A program made the position numbers and the translations under genes. Below are positions 1 to 13,354 of a stretch of 64,000 bases of DNA, piece by piece. Origin of the DNA: Amaranthus tricolor (Eukaryota > Streptophyta > Magnoliopsida > Caryophyllales > Amaranthaceae); NCBI RefSeq assembly GCF_026212465.1, contig NC_080063.1, positions 3,857,414 to 3,921,413 on the forward strand, read 5' to 3'. Position 1 is the first letter of the stretch; every line of letters begins with the position of its first letter. The notes under the pieces are model-generated. The model was not told the DNA's origin. It saw only the letters and a list, made by a program, of their open reading frames with translations, and did not search any database.

Positions 1-1867
1 TAATGATGGCTTCATCTTCCTCGAAAATAAAGGGGCCATTAAATGATCAAAAACTCTATAAATTATATCCATCAATTAATATTCAGTTGACTGGTTTCCT
101 TTATTACAAAACAATCACTCACTAAAAATTAGTGGATACATTGTAATAATTCAACCTTCTCTCTCACAAACATGAGTCCATGATGGGGTGGGAAAAGGCG
201 TGAAGGACCTAAACCAAAAGTAGAAGAATTGATAGAAGGGTGAAGGACTAAAGGACATAAACCAAAAGTAGAAGAGAAACATAGTGATTGACCTACATCC
301 ATGCCAAGTCCTCAAGGTCTTAAACATAGTGTTGACAAAGAAGAACTGAAAAGGTTAAGGAGTGAATAAGGAAGAGTGAATGAGAAAGGAGAAAGAACTC
401 AATTTTTTTTGGTTTTGCAAGGGTAACACGTGCTACCCTAAGTGAAAACGTAGATCCGCCACTAATTAATGTGGTATTTAGAGACTCAAACCTTGATATC
501 TTTAATTGTGGATAATTAAATCAAAAATTATAAAAAATTGATATTAATAAAGATTAAAATGAGACGAATCAAACAAGATCTCACTTGACTGTGTTTTAAG
601 TGAAATATCAATAATAAAATACAAACTAAGAGTGATTGATAGATTGTGTGAAATGAGAATGGGACAAATGAAAAGAATAGGAGGGAATATTTTATGAGGT
701 TGAAGTTCTGGACTTTTAAGTTGTAGATCCTCTCCAGTCCATTTGACCTTATTGTGGATTTTTGAGTTTTAAGTCATTAGTATGATGTCTAGATCATAAA
801 TATATCCTGATAATATGTCTAACGATACTAGGTTTTTGATGTTTATGGGTCATAATGGGTGCTCTTAGTGACATTGTGATTCTTAAGTGGATGAACTAGG
901 GCACAATAGGACATCATAGTTTCTCTAGTAATTGTTGATACCGTGAGTTGGGACTTAAAAGTTCAGAAAACTATAGCTCTTTGACGAATGCAAACGCATG
1001 TGAATACTTGATATTATCTAATGCCAATCAAGATTCAAGATGAGCTATGCTGCTACTTGATGTGATTTGGAAGGAGGACATGAGGCATCTATTTTTGTTA
1101 TTCCTCTCGTATTATTTTAGGGAGCTTTAACTGAATGGAAAAGAAACTCCCTTGTTAGGTTACGTGACGCTCTATTTGAGAGTTGTCGTGACGTTAAATC
1201 CTATTATATAACGGTGCATGAATTTTCACGGTCCAAACGTAGCATTGATCGTTACGTAACGTGTAACGCTCATTATTTCGTCATAACATTATAAACCATG
1301 TCATTAATACCCTTTAATTTTAGTTGTTAAGATCACTTAAATTATAGTTTTTTAATAGTTAGTTGTTAAAAAGAATAATTAACGAATAATTTAATAAATT
1401 ATACACTAAAATACCTCAGATAGTCCAATTAGAATAGCCATGGGCATGTTATGGCATAATAATAGTAGTTCAACAACAAAAATGCAATTATAAGTTAAAA
1501 ACTCCCGTAATTATTTTTTTAGAAATTCACAATGCATAGGCCACAATTCGCGTTATTACTCTTATCGGTGACACCGCAACTGTTTCTACAAACGTATCAG
1601 CGACCATGGTTTTTTCCATGGCCTTTAGTTATAAAATTTTGTTATGTGACATGTCAAATTACTTTGCACGTGCAAAGCAATATAATTTTAAACAACTAAT
1701 GAATTTTGTAAATCATAGTACAATATACTTTGGAAAACTTTTTATGTTTGTTTTCTTGCAGTTCTTGCACTTATTATGGAGCTGACTAATTTGTTTTCTC
1801 ATCCATTTCCTAGGCTGTTTTAGTTTATTTTCTAATTTTCCATTTGCTGCCCCACATTACATCACAT

Positions 1868-1985
1868 TAGCACAATGCCATTAAGTGGCTCCCACCTAGA
1901 GTGGGATTTGAGGGGTTTTGCATGTACGCAAAATTATCCTTGTTAGTGATAACCCTAACAAAGAAATTATTTTCAAAAAACATAA
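1868..1985 (-). repeat. SINE-like relic, minus orientation
   Basis: Read on the minus strand this gives a 'tctttgttag ... gcgtacat ... acccctcaaa ... gggagccacttaatggcatt ... taatg' arrangement. The same order of motifs occurs on the plus strand at about 2180-2290. The type resembles widespread plant SINE-like repeats; I have not assigned it to a named family. Confidence 0.45.
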
Positions 1986-2179
1986 AATGATTTCTTTGTT
2001 TATGTGGAGCTTTGATTTCCCATTTTGGGGCCAATAATAAATGGTGGTAATGGTAAAGATCTAATTTTTACTCCCTTCATTTCATTTTGTTGGTCCTCCT
2101 TACGTTTTTATCTATTTGTTTTGTTTGTCCACTTTGTAAATTACCCTTTTTCTCGTACTTCTTCTCCATTTTACCGTTA

Positions 2180-2290
2180 TTTTCACTAACAAGGGTGAGG
2201 TAGCATACATCTGACCCCTTAAACCTCACCCTAGTTCGGCGCCACTTAGTGGCATTGATGTAATGTACTGTAATGTACCTTTATTTTTCA
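2180..2290 (+). repeat. SINE-like relic, plus orientation
   Basis: It carries 'actaacaagggtgaggtagc', 'catacatctgaccccttaaa', 'cctcacc' and 'gccacttagtggcattgatg'. These are the same motifs in the same order as the minus-strand copy about 200 bp upstream, so the pair forms a diverged inverted repeat. Confidence 0.45.
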
Positions 2291-2992
2291 ATTTATGTGT
2301 CCCACCTATTCCTCTAACATATCTCTCTCTCCTTGTCGCTTCAGAGATAGCATTCTTATAAAGACGGTATCATCAAAATGTACATTGTACGGAACTGTAT
2401 CCTAAACATCTGTTTACCCGTTTTCTCTCATTATTACCTTTAAAAATATGTGATGGCTTTTCAATCCTATTCCACAAGCTAAGGCATGAGTAAAATTAGC
2501 AATGACAATTTACGTGTAAAGATTTCATTGGAAAAATGACAATAAATTCAGATTTCATTGGAAACCGCAACTCAATTAAAACAATTTCTACATTTGACTC
2601 ATTCTTTAGTATGTTAACTTTTCTTATGAGATTGATATTTGAAATGTTTTATTTCCAATGAAATCTTAGCATGAATGTTGCTCAATCTATTTGTAGGATA
2701 TGAAACAGCAGAATTAATAAATTTTCTAATGGATGGTTATGGACAAAAAAGAGAGTAGGGGAGGAGGGGTTAATAAAACCATTACCGTCAACCATGGACA
2801 TGGACATGGAATTTTCCCTCTAGAATGGTTTATAGATTGATTACTAGTACCACCTTCAATTAACATTTGTTAAACGAGCCTTAAAGAGCAGTAGTATTAT
2901 GGTCATATGTGATCCGTATCTATGTACCAAGATCCAATTCTGTACTTGGAAGTTTAATGATTGCTTCTAAAATTTTTGGACTTCTGTGTCAG

Positions 2993-5900
2993 GCACCTAC
3001 TACTGAAGTAGCTGACTTACGAAGATTGATTCAAAACGAAACAAATCTTCGGAAAGCTTCTGAAGAGGAAGCAGCCAATCTTAGAGTTCAGCTCATGCAG
3101 TCAAAGAAACGAGAGGTAATTCCTATTGTAAATGTTCTCTTTGATGCCTTGTTTTGTAATCCTTTGAATGTTGACTCAAACTGACCGTATCCTTCATACG
3201 CAGGCAGCAGCAAATTCTGAAATTTTGAAGCTTGAACAGATGCTGAAGGATGAGGTTAATCAAAGAGAGAAACTTGAACGAGAGATAGCTATGTTGCAAG
3301 CGCAATTATTACAATTAAGCTTTGAAGCAGATGAGGTATGATGCACCTTCCAATCTTTATTATTATTTTTATGTCTTATGTCAAGAACATAGAGTGAAGC
3401 TTAGTATGAGTAGTTTTTTATGTTTTAACAATTTTTCCTTGTAAATGAGATGTTGTACGACAATAGTTCTTTGCAATGCAAAATATCATGATATTTAACA
3501 TTGCTATCTTAGTGTCTTCTCCAATCCCAACATGGGATTATTTGTCCCATCTATATATTAGTTAAATCATATCCAGATTTTTTCTATCTTTTCCTTGCCA
3601 TATGATGTGTCATTCTTTTTACTTACTAAACAAATATACTTTTTGAGTCAATTGATCTTTTTGAGCAGATACACTGTGGAGTTGGAATTATATCAACAGT
3701 ATGGTCATATTAACAATTGGACATGATTGGGTTTATGTTTTTCAAATTTTTGATTTATTTTCGTTTTTTCATGTGGAAGAAAAAGTTTTCTGTTTGCCAT
3801 ATATCTTTTCTCTACAAAATGGCATGGCTCAATGCATTTCTTTTTCTATCGCATGAACTATCTTATGTATATTAGTTCATTACGCAAGCTAGCTACTTGA
3901 CCTAGCAGTTGCAGGGCCACAATTTATTATCATTGCTAAGCATTTAAGTGACATTGACCGATGGCTTTCGGAAGTTTGTCTATAAGTTAAATGCCTGTTC
4001 CGATCATTGCAAATGTATCATATTTTTAGAGAAGTACCTTGTAGCCCTTAAATGAATTTATCTTGGTTACTGTATAGACTAGAAGAAGACTAGACAATGG
4101 GACATCTAAAGTTAATGGTGGTGTTGATACTCGAGTGTCTCAAGTGCGGCCGCAAATGAATGATGCAGGAAATGAGGATAGTAGTTCAATAGCGAAACTC
4201 TTTGAACAGGGTAAAAACCTTTAACTCGACTTTCCTTTTTGAGTTTGTCATATGCGCTTTTCCCTTCTCTTTTGTTTAACAAGAACCACTATCCTTCCAG
4301 TTGGTTTGCAGAAGATATTGTCATTACTTGAAGCCGAAGATGCCGATGTAAGAATTCATGCTGTGAAAGTTGTTGCAAATTTGGCTGCAGAAGGTAAAAA
4401 ATACATCTTGATAAACCTTCCTACTTAAGGTTGTTTATCTTTGTCATCCTTTTTATCCGAAAACCCTCATTGATGACACTTTTTCTCCTACCTTGAAGAT
4501 CAAACTAACATAATTCTTGTGATGGCACGTGATGTTATCATTATTTCAAGGCCTGTAGCAAGGCTTATTTCTAGGGAAGCATTGTGATTTTTGGAGTTCG
4601 AATATGAACTAGGAAGAGTATTTAGATTATGAGGCTTATGCATGGGGAGTAGGGACTCATCATGTAGTCCGTTTCTGAATTTTCAACATTACCTAGATTC
4701 ATGGGTTTTTGAATCAGCAGATGTGGGTGTTGGCTGTGAGTGAATATCCGAGTACAGAATTTTTGAATCGGCAGTTCTCAAAACTTGAGAATGGATTGGG
4801 ATAACCCAGAACCTTCGACACAAAGATTCTGTACCAATTTTGGACATGGGTTTTCAATTCACATACATAATTAATAAATACAGTTTTTATCAAGAATACT
4901 CGATGATAGAAACATAAAACTGGTTTCATAAGAAAATTAGACCCTAATTGTAATGACTAGGCTAGTTGTCAACTCATTTTTGTAATTTTTTTAGATTCAT
5001 GCATTATTAATACCACTCTTATTTGACTGTTTTCTGTTCCCTGAATAATAAATTTATTTCAGTTCAGTCCTAAGCTTCCGTCTTTGTCTTTTCTTTCATA
5101 TTGTGGTTTATCGTGTTGTCAACTTCTAATGAAAGGTCACTTGTTGGGTATGGATATGGTAGCCTTGTCTGTGTGTATTTTCAGCAGTCTGCATAGGTGC
5201 GGCTCCAAATATGTAAAGTTGGAGTATTACAACTCAGAAATGCTCCAAAGAAGCTTTGGAGCATTTTTGTAATCTTTCATTGTATAAACAAGATACTACC
5301 AATGAATCCTGGATTTTGTCTATGGAGTATTGACATATGTTTGCTTTTACCATAGTATATTAGTAAAGTGATAATTAGGTAGAAACTATTGGTTTTGCAT
5401 GCTGCAATCCATAAAAATTTCCATGAGCAACTATTTGCTTTATTGAGAATGGTTGTAGAGCCTGAATGTGGGAAGATATTGTGGTTCATGGTATTGCATA
5501 TCTTTGAAGTTGTTTACTTTTATTCCTTTAATGGCGTGATTAATGTTCAGGAAGTTACTTTTGGATGTCTTTTGCTCTCCCAATCCCTACTTCCACCTTT
5601 AGGAAACCTTGTCATTAGAACATTCATGATCATGCAGAAACAAATCAAGAGAAGATTGTGGAGGCTGGTGGGCTTACTTCCTTGCTAAACCTTCTTAGAA
5701 CCTCTGATGATGAAACCATACATCGAGTTGCTGCTGGTGCTATTGCAAATTTGGCAATGAATGGTGACTTTAATTATCCTTTTATGTTGCATTTATCCAG
5801 TTTTCCCTAATGTATGCTACTTAATAGCTGCTCCTTGCCTTTCACTTCAGAAACCAACCAAGAGCTGATAATGGCTGAAGGAGGTGTAGCTTTGCTATCA

Positions 5901-7449
5901 GCAACAGCAACGAATGCAGAGGATCCTCAAACGCTTCGCATGATTGCTGGAGCAGTTGCTAACCTTTGTGGCAATGGTAAACCTTAAAGTTGATAAATGT
6001 TTGTATTTTGAAGTGCTGTAGTGACTAATTTTATGTCCCTTTTTTCAATGGGGCCGGAGTTTTATAGTTCTTTGGTTTCTTATCATAATGGACTATAGTA
6101 AAATGATTCATAAAATCATGTGCACTTTGTATATATGAAGTTGCACATGATGTTATCTACTAGAGCTGTTCATTAGGCGGATGGTGGACCGTGTAATGCC
6201 TTAAAAATCTGTCTGCGGGCTCAAATATTCAAAAGCCTGCACGTATTTGCTGACCTAATTTTTTGTCGCTACCCGCCCATTTTGTTAGCGGGCGGGACCC
6301 GCGGGTAAGCGACAAAACCACCTAAAGGTAACAAAGGTCTTTTAGAAACAACCTCTTTGTTAGGTGGTTTCGGAGATTATTTACTGTTGTTAAATGTACT
6401 TGCTTGTAGATCATCCTCTTAAAAGCTAGTTTGTTCAAAATATCTGAATTTGTATTTGGCTTTTTGTTTGCATTTAAAATATTCACATGTGATATTAGCT
6501 CCCCTTAACTTCAACAGATTAACAATTATAATCACATACATTGTGTTTTATAACAACACTCCATTACCCCAATGACTATGTAGCTCCCACCTAGGCTGAA
6601 GAGTGCAATTTGTTTGCTAGATGTAATACTTGTAGAGTTTGCAGTGTTTTACTAATTGGGTCTCTACCAGACAAACTGCAGGCCAATCTAAGAGGTGAAG
6701 GTGGTATCAAGGCTTTGCTGGGAATGGTCAGATTTGGACACCCTGATATCCTTGCACAAGTTGCTCGTGGGATTGCTAACTTCGCAAAGTGTGAATCCAG
6801 AGCATCTTCTCAAGGTAGTTATCTATATCAGGCTTGTAGCTATTGAATATCTACCGGTCATTCCTTCTTATGTATTGCTCCTCTTTTTTGGTTACTCTAT
6901 ATTAATGTATTAACCTGAAAGCAAAACAATTAATTTGGATAGGTTTGGCTTGAGATAGTGTGAAGAGCTTTATTGCGATGCCTGATGAATATGTTTTGTA
7001 ATGTGGGGAGAATGCACGACAAATGTTATTTTTCTAACATCCTATTATGAACAATCTCTGTTAATTGCAGGATTTAGAACGGGAAAGTCTTTGTTGATTG
7101 AAGATGGTGCACTCCCTTGGATTGTACAGAATGCTAATAATGAAGCCTCATCAATTAGGAGGCACACAGAACTGGCACTCTGCCATCTTGCTCAGCATGG
7201 TATGCATTTTTTCTTACCCAAAATTTTGCTACCGTTTTTCACCTCATCATGCATCTTGTTTACAAATTCCTTCATTCCTCTTATTCAGAGGCAAATGCTA
7301 AGGACATGATTAGTGGGGGAGCCTTGTGGGAACTGGTTCGTATATCACGTGACTGTTATCGAGATGATATTAGGAGTCTTGCACGACGTACACTCAGCTC
7401 TAGTCCCACTTTCCTAGCAGAACTCAAGCGTCTCCATGTAGACTGTTGA
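2993..7449 (+). CDS. ARK: Armadillo-repeat kinesin (KIN-U/ARK), 3' part, nine exons
   Basis: This is the C-terminal part (388 codons plus stop) of a plant ungrouped kinesin that combines a motor, a coiled coil and armadillo repeats. The family acts on microtubules, for example in root hair and epidermal cell growth. Exons by GT/AG junctions: 2993-3115, 3204-3335, 4078-4210, 4301-4393, 5638-5763, 5851-5976, 6671-6814, 7071-7199, 7289-7449 (stop TGA). Cumulative phase stays open throughout. The first two exons encode a charged heptad-like coiled coil (EVADLRRL, LEQMLKDE). Later exons encode ARM repeats recognisable by GG(L/V/I)xxLL and AxxAIANLA-type ends (VVANLAAE, AGAIANLAMN, AGAVANLCGN, ARGIANFAKC, LALCHLAQH). 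From exon 4 on, every intron is phase 1 and most ARM exons are 126-144 nt, about one repeat each. The last codons read LAELKRLHVDC. The motor domain and start codon are not in the window. The 5' exons probably lie to the left; a 5'-truncated copy is the alternative. Confidence 0.9.
6296..6600. repeat. SINE-like repeat pieces within a kinesin intron
   Basis: Near 6330-6375 the plus strand carries 'tcttttagaaacaacctctt' followed by 'tgttaggtgg', a motif of common plant SINE-like repeats, and the flanking 'accaccta' and 'taggtggt' can pair. Near 6550-6595 the minus strand carries the 'cctaggtgggagct' and 'cattggggtaatg' motifs seen in the 1.9 and 2.2 kb relics. These look like two nested or rearranged copies inside the 5977-6670 intron. 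Confidence 0.35.
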
Positions 7450-10400
7450 ATTCCGCTTTGTAAATATATTTGGTGAATTGAAGCTTAGGATTGTATAGCG
7501 GGTTTAGGTAGGAGGATTGCCCTTTTGGTTTTAGTTTATTCTCTCATCCATTATTTTCTATTTTGGGCTGTTAATTTCCTTAAAAAATCAGTGATTTTTC
7601 TTATTCGGGAAAATAAATTATATAGCTACCATTATTTAACATCCATGAGGCTACTAGCTTGTTTCAGCTATTATTAAAGCAATTTTTTTCGAGTGTTCTG
7701 ATCGAAGGAGTTGGGCATTTGCTTCTGGCTTTTGTAATATGGAACTGAATTGTATAAAATGAAGAGGAATTTGTATTTACTGATATAATTAAAGTGTGAC
7801 TATGTTAAGTTGGAAAAAGCGTATTATGTTTCTGACATATTTATAGTTGAAAAGCCAGCTTTGCTTTCACGCCTGTCAAATGGTCCTTCTCGTTAAGGAT
7901 CATTTGACTTCACTGTAACCAGCCAGATCCACGCTTGGTTACAATTTACAGGTCATGTTGTTTAGAGCTTCACCGATTAAAACATGAGTGCACATTTTAG
8001 TTCTCTTTTGAGCCATAATTATTATTATTAAATGATTATGTTTGTCTTCTACGTTATGCTTTTCCATTATTTTTGAATTTTTCACTCACAAATTCCTATT
8101 TTGCTGCTACTGAATTGATAGAGTATAGAGTTGCAATGCTGAAAATTGAAAGAAAAAAAAAAACATTTTTCATGATCAAATAGTTGATGAAGTGAATAAT
8201 TTAACTCCCATGAATCAAACAATTGATCTTCTTAGTTCTTGCCTTCTTGGTCGATTCTTGACCTTGCCAAAACCGTCTATTGAGTATATGAAATGCTTTA
8301 CCTATGTGCTTTCCGAGAAGTGTGCAAAAAGTTCTTGAATGAAGGTTTCGTTACCACAGAACTTGGAAAAGTGGAAACTGACCCTTTTCTAGCATTGACT
8401 AATATTTATTCACTCTAATAGCCATCAATCTGCGTTTTTATATGTACTTTTTCAAATAGAATTTTCAAGTTTTAGTGTTAAATTTTATTTACAAATTTTC
8501 ATCAATTTGTATCATAAAATATAGTCACGTGAAATATCAATAGATTTCTCACAATATATATATTTTTAAAATATCATCTTAATATACTTTTTAAATCATC
8601 ACAAATAATGTATAGGAATTATTGTTATTGTCGCTAATTATATATGCAAAGACCTATACTCTTTGTCTTTTGCTTTTGGTACTCTTCATTTTTATCCGTT
8701 ATATGAGGTTTGCTACGTTTTTATTTTTGGTCATTACTTACTGTCCTACTTATATTTTTTAATTCTCATGACAAAAATTTATTTTGTTGTCAATTATTTT
8801 TGATCGAAATTCAAACTGAATTAAAGATATAAGATTGTAAATTTCTTTTAATTATATAAGATTGTAAATTTCTTTCAATTTTCAGAAGATGGTGTTTAAG
8901 ATTTTGCACATGAATTAATAATAAATGACTCTAAACACAAGCATTCGCATTCGCATTCGCACTCGCACTCGCACTCGCACTACCATCATCAACCAACACC
9001 AAAATTAATCACCATCATCATTCGCTCATCACTAGTTCTACACGTCCATCATTTCCAGGGTAATGAGTAGCTTTTTAGTTATCTTTTAATAATGTATCTT
9101 TAATTAAAACACTTCTAACTTAAAATAAAAGGGTTAAGTAAGTTTATTTTATAACCATGCATCTTTTGAGAAAATATTTTGTAAAAGCTAATAATAGAAA
9201 AAACTATAATAACTTCTAATTCATTGCTAATGTTATTCACACAACTAAGCGTTACTCGTCATCTAATTCATGATCACCGTTACTCTCACAACTATATAGA
9301 CCTACATATCTAAGTATTAAGCTAAACAATTAAGTCAATGTAAATGAATTAGAAGTGTTTAGGAATTGAGCCAATTTAAATGTAATTTTAGATTGGAGAT
9401 TCATAATCTTCGACAATTTATTTTCTAATAATCTAACTAGAGAATTTTTGATTAGATTGAATCAATCAATGTAAGAGGAAAAAACCGACTAATTCATTTC
9501 CTAAACTAAGGCTTAAACACATATCATATCCTTTACACACATAATTCCAAATTATTAGATCAATTTAATAAAAAGACCATCTTGAATAACAATAATATCG
9601 TTGGAATATGGGTGGTTGGAGTCAATAGTAATTATTATTATTATTATAATGATAATAATAATAATAATTAATGAATGAAGATCCTGAAATGGATTAGCAT
9701 CTAGTCAATGAAGAATACAAAGCAAATAGAACATGATTCTCAACTCATTAATCGCTAATCTCACATGGGTAACTACTGTTTTTTGTCGCTTTCCTTAATT
9801 GAAATTTTAATTATTAAGCTTAAAAAGTCATAATTCTTGTTAATCTCTACTTTAAGATTGATTGTGATTGGTTATCCTAAACAGTTAAAAGAGTGATTAA
9901 CCAAATTTCAAGATGATAAAACACAGAAGAGAGAGAAGCATTTATTGACAGATTCGAGGTTTTGGTAGGTGCATGTCACATGGCCAAGACTTAACTTATG
10001 TCCAATCTTATTGGTCCAGCCTCTATCTGTTATAGCTTAATGCTTAGGCTTATTAAAATAATCCTAATATTAGATAATCCAGTCTTATTTCAATTGAAAC
10101 ATATACCATTTTTTTATGTAAAATTGTAAGTTTGATTCTCGTTGTTCTCATCCCTTTTCTTCAGCCTAATCAGCCTGCACTCAAGAAAAAAAAACTCTCT
10201 TTTATTCAGCTTAAGTGCCCTATTTATTTCTACACATGTGAATAATTAATTCAATGATAAACATCTTTAAACGTGTATAATTAAAAATTATAAAGTTAAT
10301 ATTAATAAAATTTATATCGAGACGAATCAAGCATGTTTTTACCAGAAATGTCCAAAATTAATTCAATTTATTGAAATCGAGACCCAACTCAGAAAACAAC

Positions 10401-11697
10401 TAGTATATAAAAATTAAAATCAGATTGTCAAAATATACATATACTAAAGAACTATAATTAACTTGATCTGAGATATTATATTCAAAATTCACCCAAATAT
10501 TTAAATGAATTTTTCTAATTTTATATATTAAGAATAATATACAAGTTAAAAGTTGACCCATAGAGTATAAAAAAAAGTACAACTAAGCTAAAAAGGAGTA
10601 TTAATTATTGAATTTCTAATAATTGGTTAGGGATTTGCTTAAACCATAAGAATTGAGTAATCACAATGAGGACAATTGTAATCCATTATTATCTTCAATA
10701 ATCTATTAATGTATTATTAATCCTTGATTAATGTCGCCAAAAGGGTCAAGTTAAGTATGGATTAGGAGACTTTTTCAAAAAATCCAAGCTTAATTCTCTC
10801 AAAATCATCCATAAAAGTCGCTTTCAACAAATAAAGTCTAACCATTGATTTGTCTGCCTCCCCTTTCTTGGAACCCTTCAAACGTCAAATTTGTTGAAAG
10901 CTTACATCTTTTGAGTTTTGGGGGCACCAAACCTTAATAAGTCCAAGTAAAATTTTAGGTATCACAAAAACAAAATTATGGAGTGACTAAAATCTTAATA
11001 ACTTTTTTGTTTTCTATATTCAATATGGATTACATCTTTTTTTTAAAATTTTGTTCATAAAATTTTAGCATAAGAGTTTTTTTATTTTGTATTTACTATG
11101 AAAAATAAAAAATTTTAAGTTAATTAAGTTTAAGTTACATTGATTATTAACTCGTTTTATTAAATGAGTTATACAAGTTTATTTCAAGTTTAAATTGTTA
11201 ACCTTAATCTAATTCATTTAATAAACAGATTAAATTGAGTCTACTCATTTAATTAATTAAGTTAAAAGTCTCAATCAAAATTCACTTATTTTGATAACAT
11301 TCGAATCGGTTTAACTTTTATCGGGCCTATCTCCCCAATTCGAGCTAGGTCTTTTTATCCATAAGGATTCTGCTAAGTCTGATGAAGAGTTCGTTTAATC
11401 AAAAATATTAAAGTTAACAAAATTAGAGACAAATCCTATTTAGTAAAGAAAGGGATTAGAAAAAGAATTGAAATATCACCAACTAAATCCTAAATCCGTT
11501 GATGGAGGTTTAGCGTAAAGTAAAAATTAAATTGGAGGATTGGATTAAATTTTAAACTTCACAAACTCATGATATATAATTAAATATAAAATACAAACAA
11601 CTAAATACTTTTTAAGCTCTAATATATCATTTACTCGTTCGAGAAAAAACATATATTAATATTGAGTTACTTGTACCAAGTAGTTAAACATAAATTG
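7450..11697. other. Intergenic stretch after the kinesin gene
   Basis: The kinesin 3' UTR presumably covers the first few hundred bases. After that I see AT-rich DNA without a supportable gene. Minor features are a 28-bp near-duplication at 8825-8880 (ataagattgtaaatttcttt twice), a hexanucleotide array at 8941-8985, a short ATT/AAT inverted microsatellite near 9635-9670, and a MITE-like core near 10260-10335. Confidence 0.6.
8941..8985 (+). repeat. Hexanucleotide array (CATTCG / CACTCG)
   Basis: About seven consecutive 6-bp units: first gcattc-type units, then gcactc-type units. The switch from T to C at one position halfway through the array indicates unit-by-unit spreading of a point change. 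Confidence 0.8.
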
Positions 11698-12230
11698 TTA
11701 ATATATGGAAAATTGATTCAAAATAATCCCAACTATTGCTTATTGGCCATAAATAATCTCTATTATTGATTATTTTTAAATAATTTCAACTTTAACCTGA
11801 ATTTGTTTAAGACATACACTACAACTTGATAACCTAGGATAGCAGGTTAGCTCCATTTAAAAAAAATAAAAAATAAAAAAATAAATAAAGGAAAAAAAAG
11901 TAAAAAATACTTCTTCACACCCCAACCCTCCTTCTCCACCACCAGTCACGCCAGGAACAACCGTGTTGATGGTGGGGTGGCCGGTTGGTGGTGGAGGAGG
12001 AGGGTTGGGGTGTGGAGAAGTGTTTTTACTTTTTTTTTCCTATATTTATTTATTTTTTTCTTTTCTTTTAGATGGAGGTAACTTGCTATTCTAGGTTACC
12101 AAGTTGCAGTGTATGCCTTAAACAAATTTAGGTCAAAGTTGGGATTATTTAAAAATGATCTATAGTGGGGATTATTTATGGCCAATGAGCGATAGTTGGG
12201 ATTATTTTGAGCCAATTTTTCTTAATATAT
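11698..12230. mobile_element. Fold-back (MULE-like) MITE with 9-bp target duplication
   Basis: The two halves are inverted copies of each other along almost the whole 515-bp element (11707-12221). The left end reads ggaaaattgattcaaaataa, and the reverse complement of the right end reads gaaaaattggctcaaaataa. Similarity continues through 'cccaactat', 'ggccataaataatc' and 'cttgataacctagga' into an A/T-rich tract, then a GC-rich hairpin core around 11930-12020 (caccccaaccctcct against aggagggttggggtg). The element is flanked on both sides by ttaatatat (11698-11706 and 12222-12230), a perfect 9-bp duplication typical of Mutator-type transposition. It has no coding capacity. A transcript would fold into a hairpin of about 250 bp and could feed small-RNA production (inference). 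Confidence 0.85.
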
Positions 12231-13106
12231 TAGGTGGATGAATATCTCAAGTCTTATATTGAAAAAAGAAAAAAGAATGAACCAAAATATAAGTCAACTA
12301 ACTTCAAATTAATATAAAACCTTTTAAAAAGGTATGAAAGTAAAAGAAAAAATTATTTAGAATAATTTAATTTTTTCATGATATTTCGATAATACTTCCA
12401 CCTGTTGATTAAATATGATGAAAAATCTCAATTTAAAAAGGTATTTGTCTAAAGTAAATTCGAGTAACCGAATAGTCTACTATAGTAGATAATTTATCCA
12501 AAAATTAAAAAACATTTTCTAAAATTTGGATTATTTATAGTTAAGTAGTTGAAACTATTATTAAAGTATCATGAAAATGTTAAAACATTTCTAAGTAATT
12601 TTTCCAAAATAAAATTGTAAGAACTCAATCTTAAGCGGACAATAACAAAGCACACTTCATCAAATAATAAAACTCGCTAATTTAATTAATATTCAGTAGT
12701 AGGTGTATCTGTTTATGAATGAGTTCTATGAGTACTAAATAAAGCCATATTCTTAGATGGTGCATGAAGCCCCCAAAACAACTTAAAAGATGAAATGACA
12801 GGTGAAATTGAAATTCACTATACTACCACGTGCCACCAAACTTAACTTGTTGAGAACATGCGTGCATGGAATAAAAAAATTATACAGAAAAAAAAAACTA
12901 CAGGTTTTTCTTTTCTTTTATTACATGGTAGACTAAATAGAATGAAATATACGAATGAATTAAATTTGAAACTTTTTAAAAAGTGTTATTTACCCTACAA
13001 TTAAAATAAGTCGTGATTCTTAAAAAGTTAAGGTTTTTGTTTATTTGAATTTTAGAAATACAAGTAAAATTTAGTGAAGAAAAATAAGATAAAAAAAAAT
13101 AAGTAA

Positions 13107-13354
13107 TACTTTCTCCATTTCAAAATACTTACAATATTTGCTTTTTACGCGGTTCAATGCACTAAATCAAACCTTAATATCTATAATTATGTATAAAAAT
13201 TTGATACTAATAATATTTACATCGAGACGAATCAAACAAGATCTCAATTGACTATGCTTTAAGTTATAGATTAATAATTAATTACAAATTAAGGTAGATA
13301 AGTGAATAGTACAAGTATTTCAAATATTGTGAGAAAATTGAAACGAAGAAAGTA
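13107..13354. mobile_element. Stowaway-type MITE
   Basis: A 244-bp element (13109-13352) between TA dinucleotides. Inverted ends are ctttctccatttc on the left and gaaacgaagaaag on the right, matching the CTCCxTCCGTTTC-like termini of Tc1/mariner-derived Stowaway MITEs. The core (cgagacgaatcaaacaagat) recurs near 575, 10320 and 29315, so this is a local multi-copy family. Confidence 0.8.

Larger units (their letters stand above)
1..2992. other. Non-coding stretch: upstream DNA or long kinesin intron
   Basis: No reading frame with protein similarity is visible on either strand. The stretch is AT-rich and contains two SINE-like relics in opposite orientation (about 1868-1985 and 2180-2290) and a MITE-like fragment near 540-660 whose central sequence recurs at 13.2 kb. 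It ends in a good splice acceptor (cttctgtgtcag, up to 2992) for the first visible kinesin exon. It is therefore most simply an intron of that gene, though a truncated gene beginning here cannot be excluded. Confidence 0.5.
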
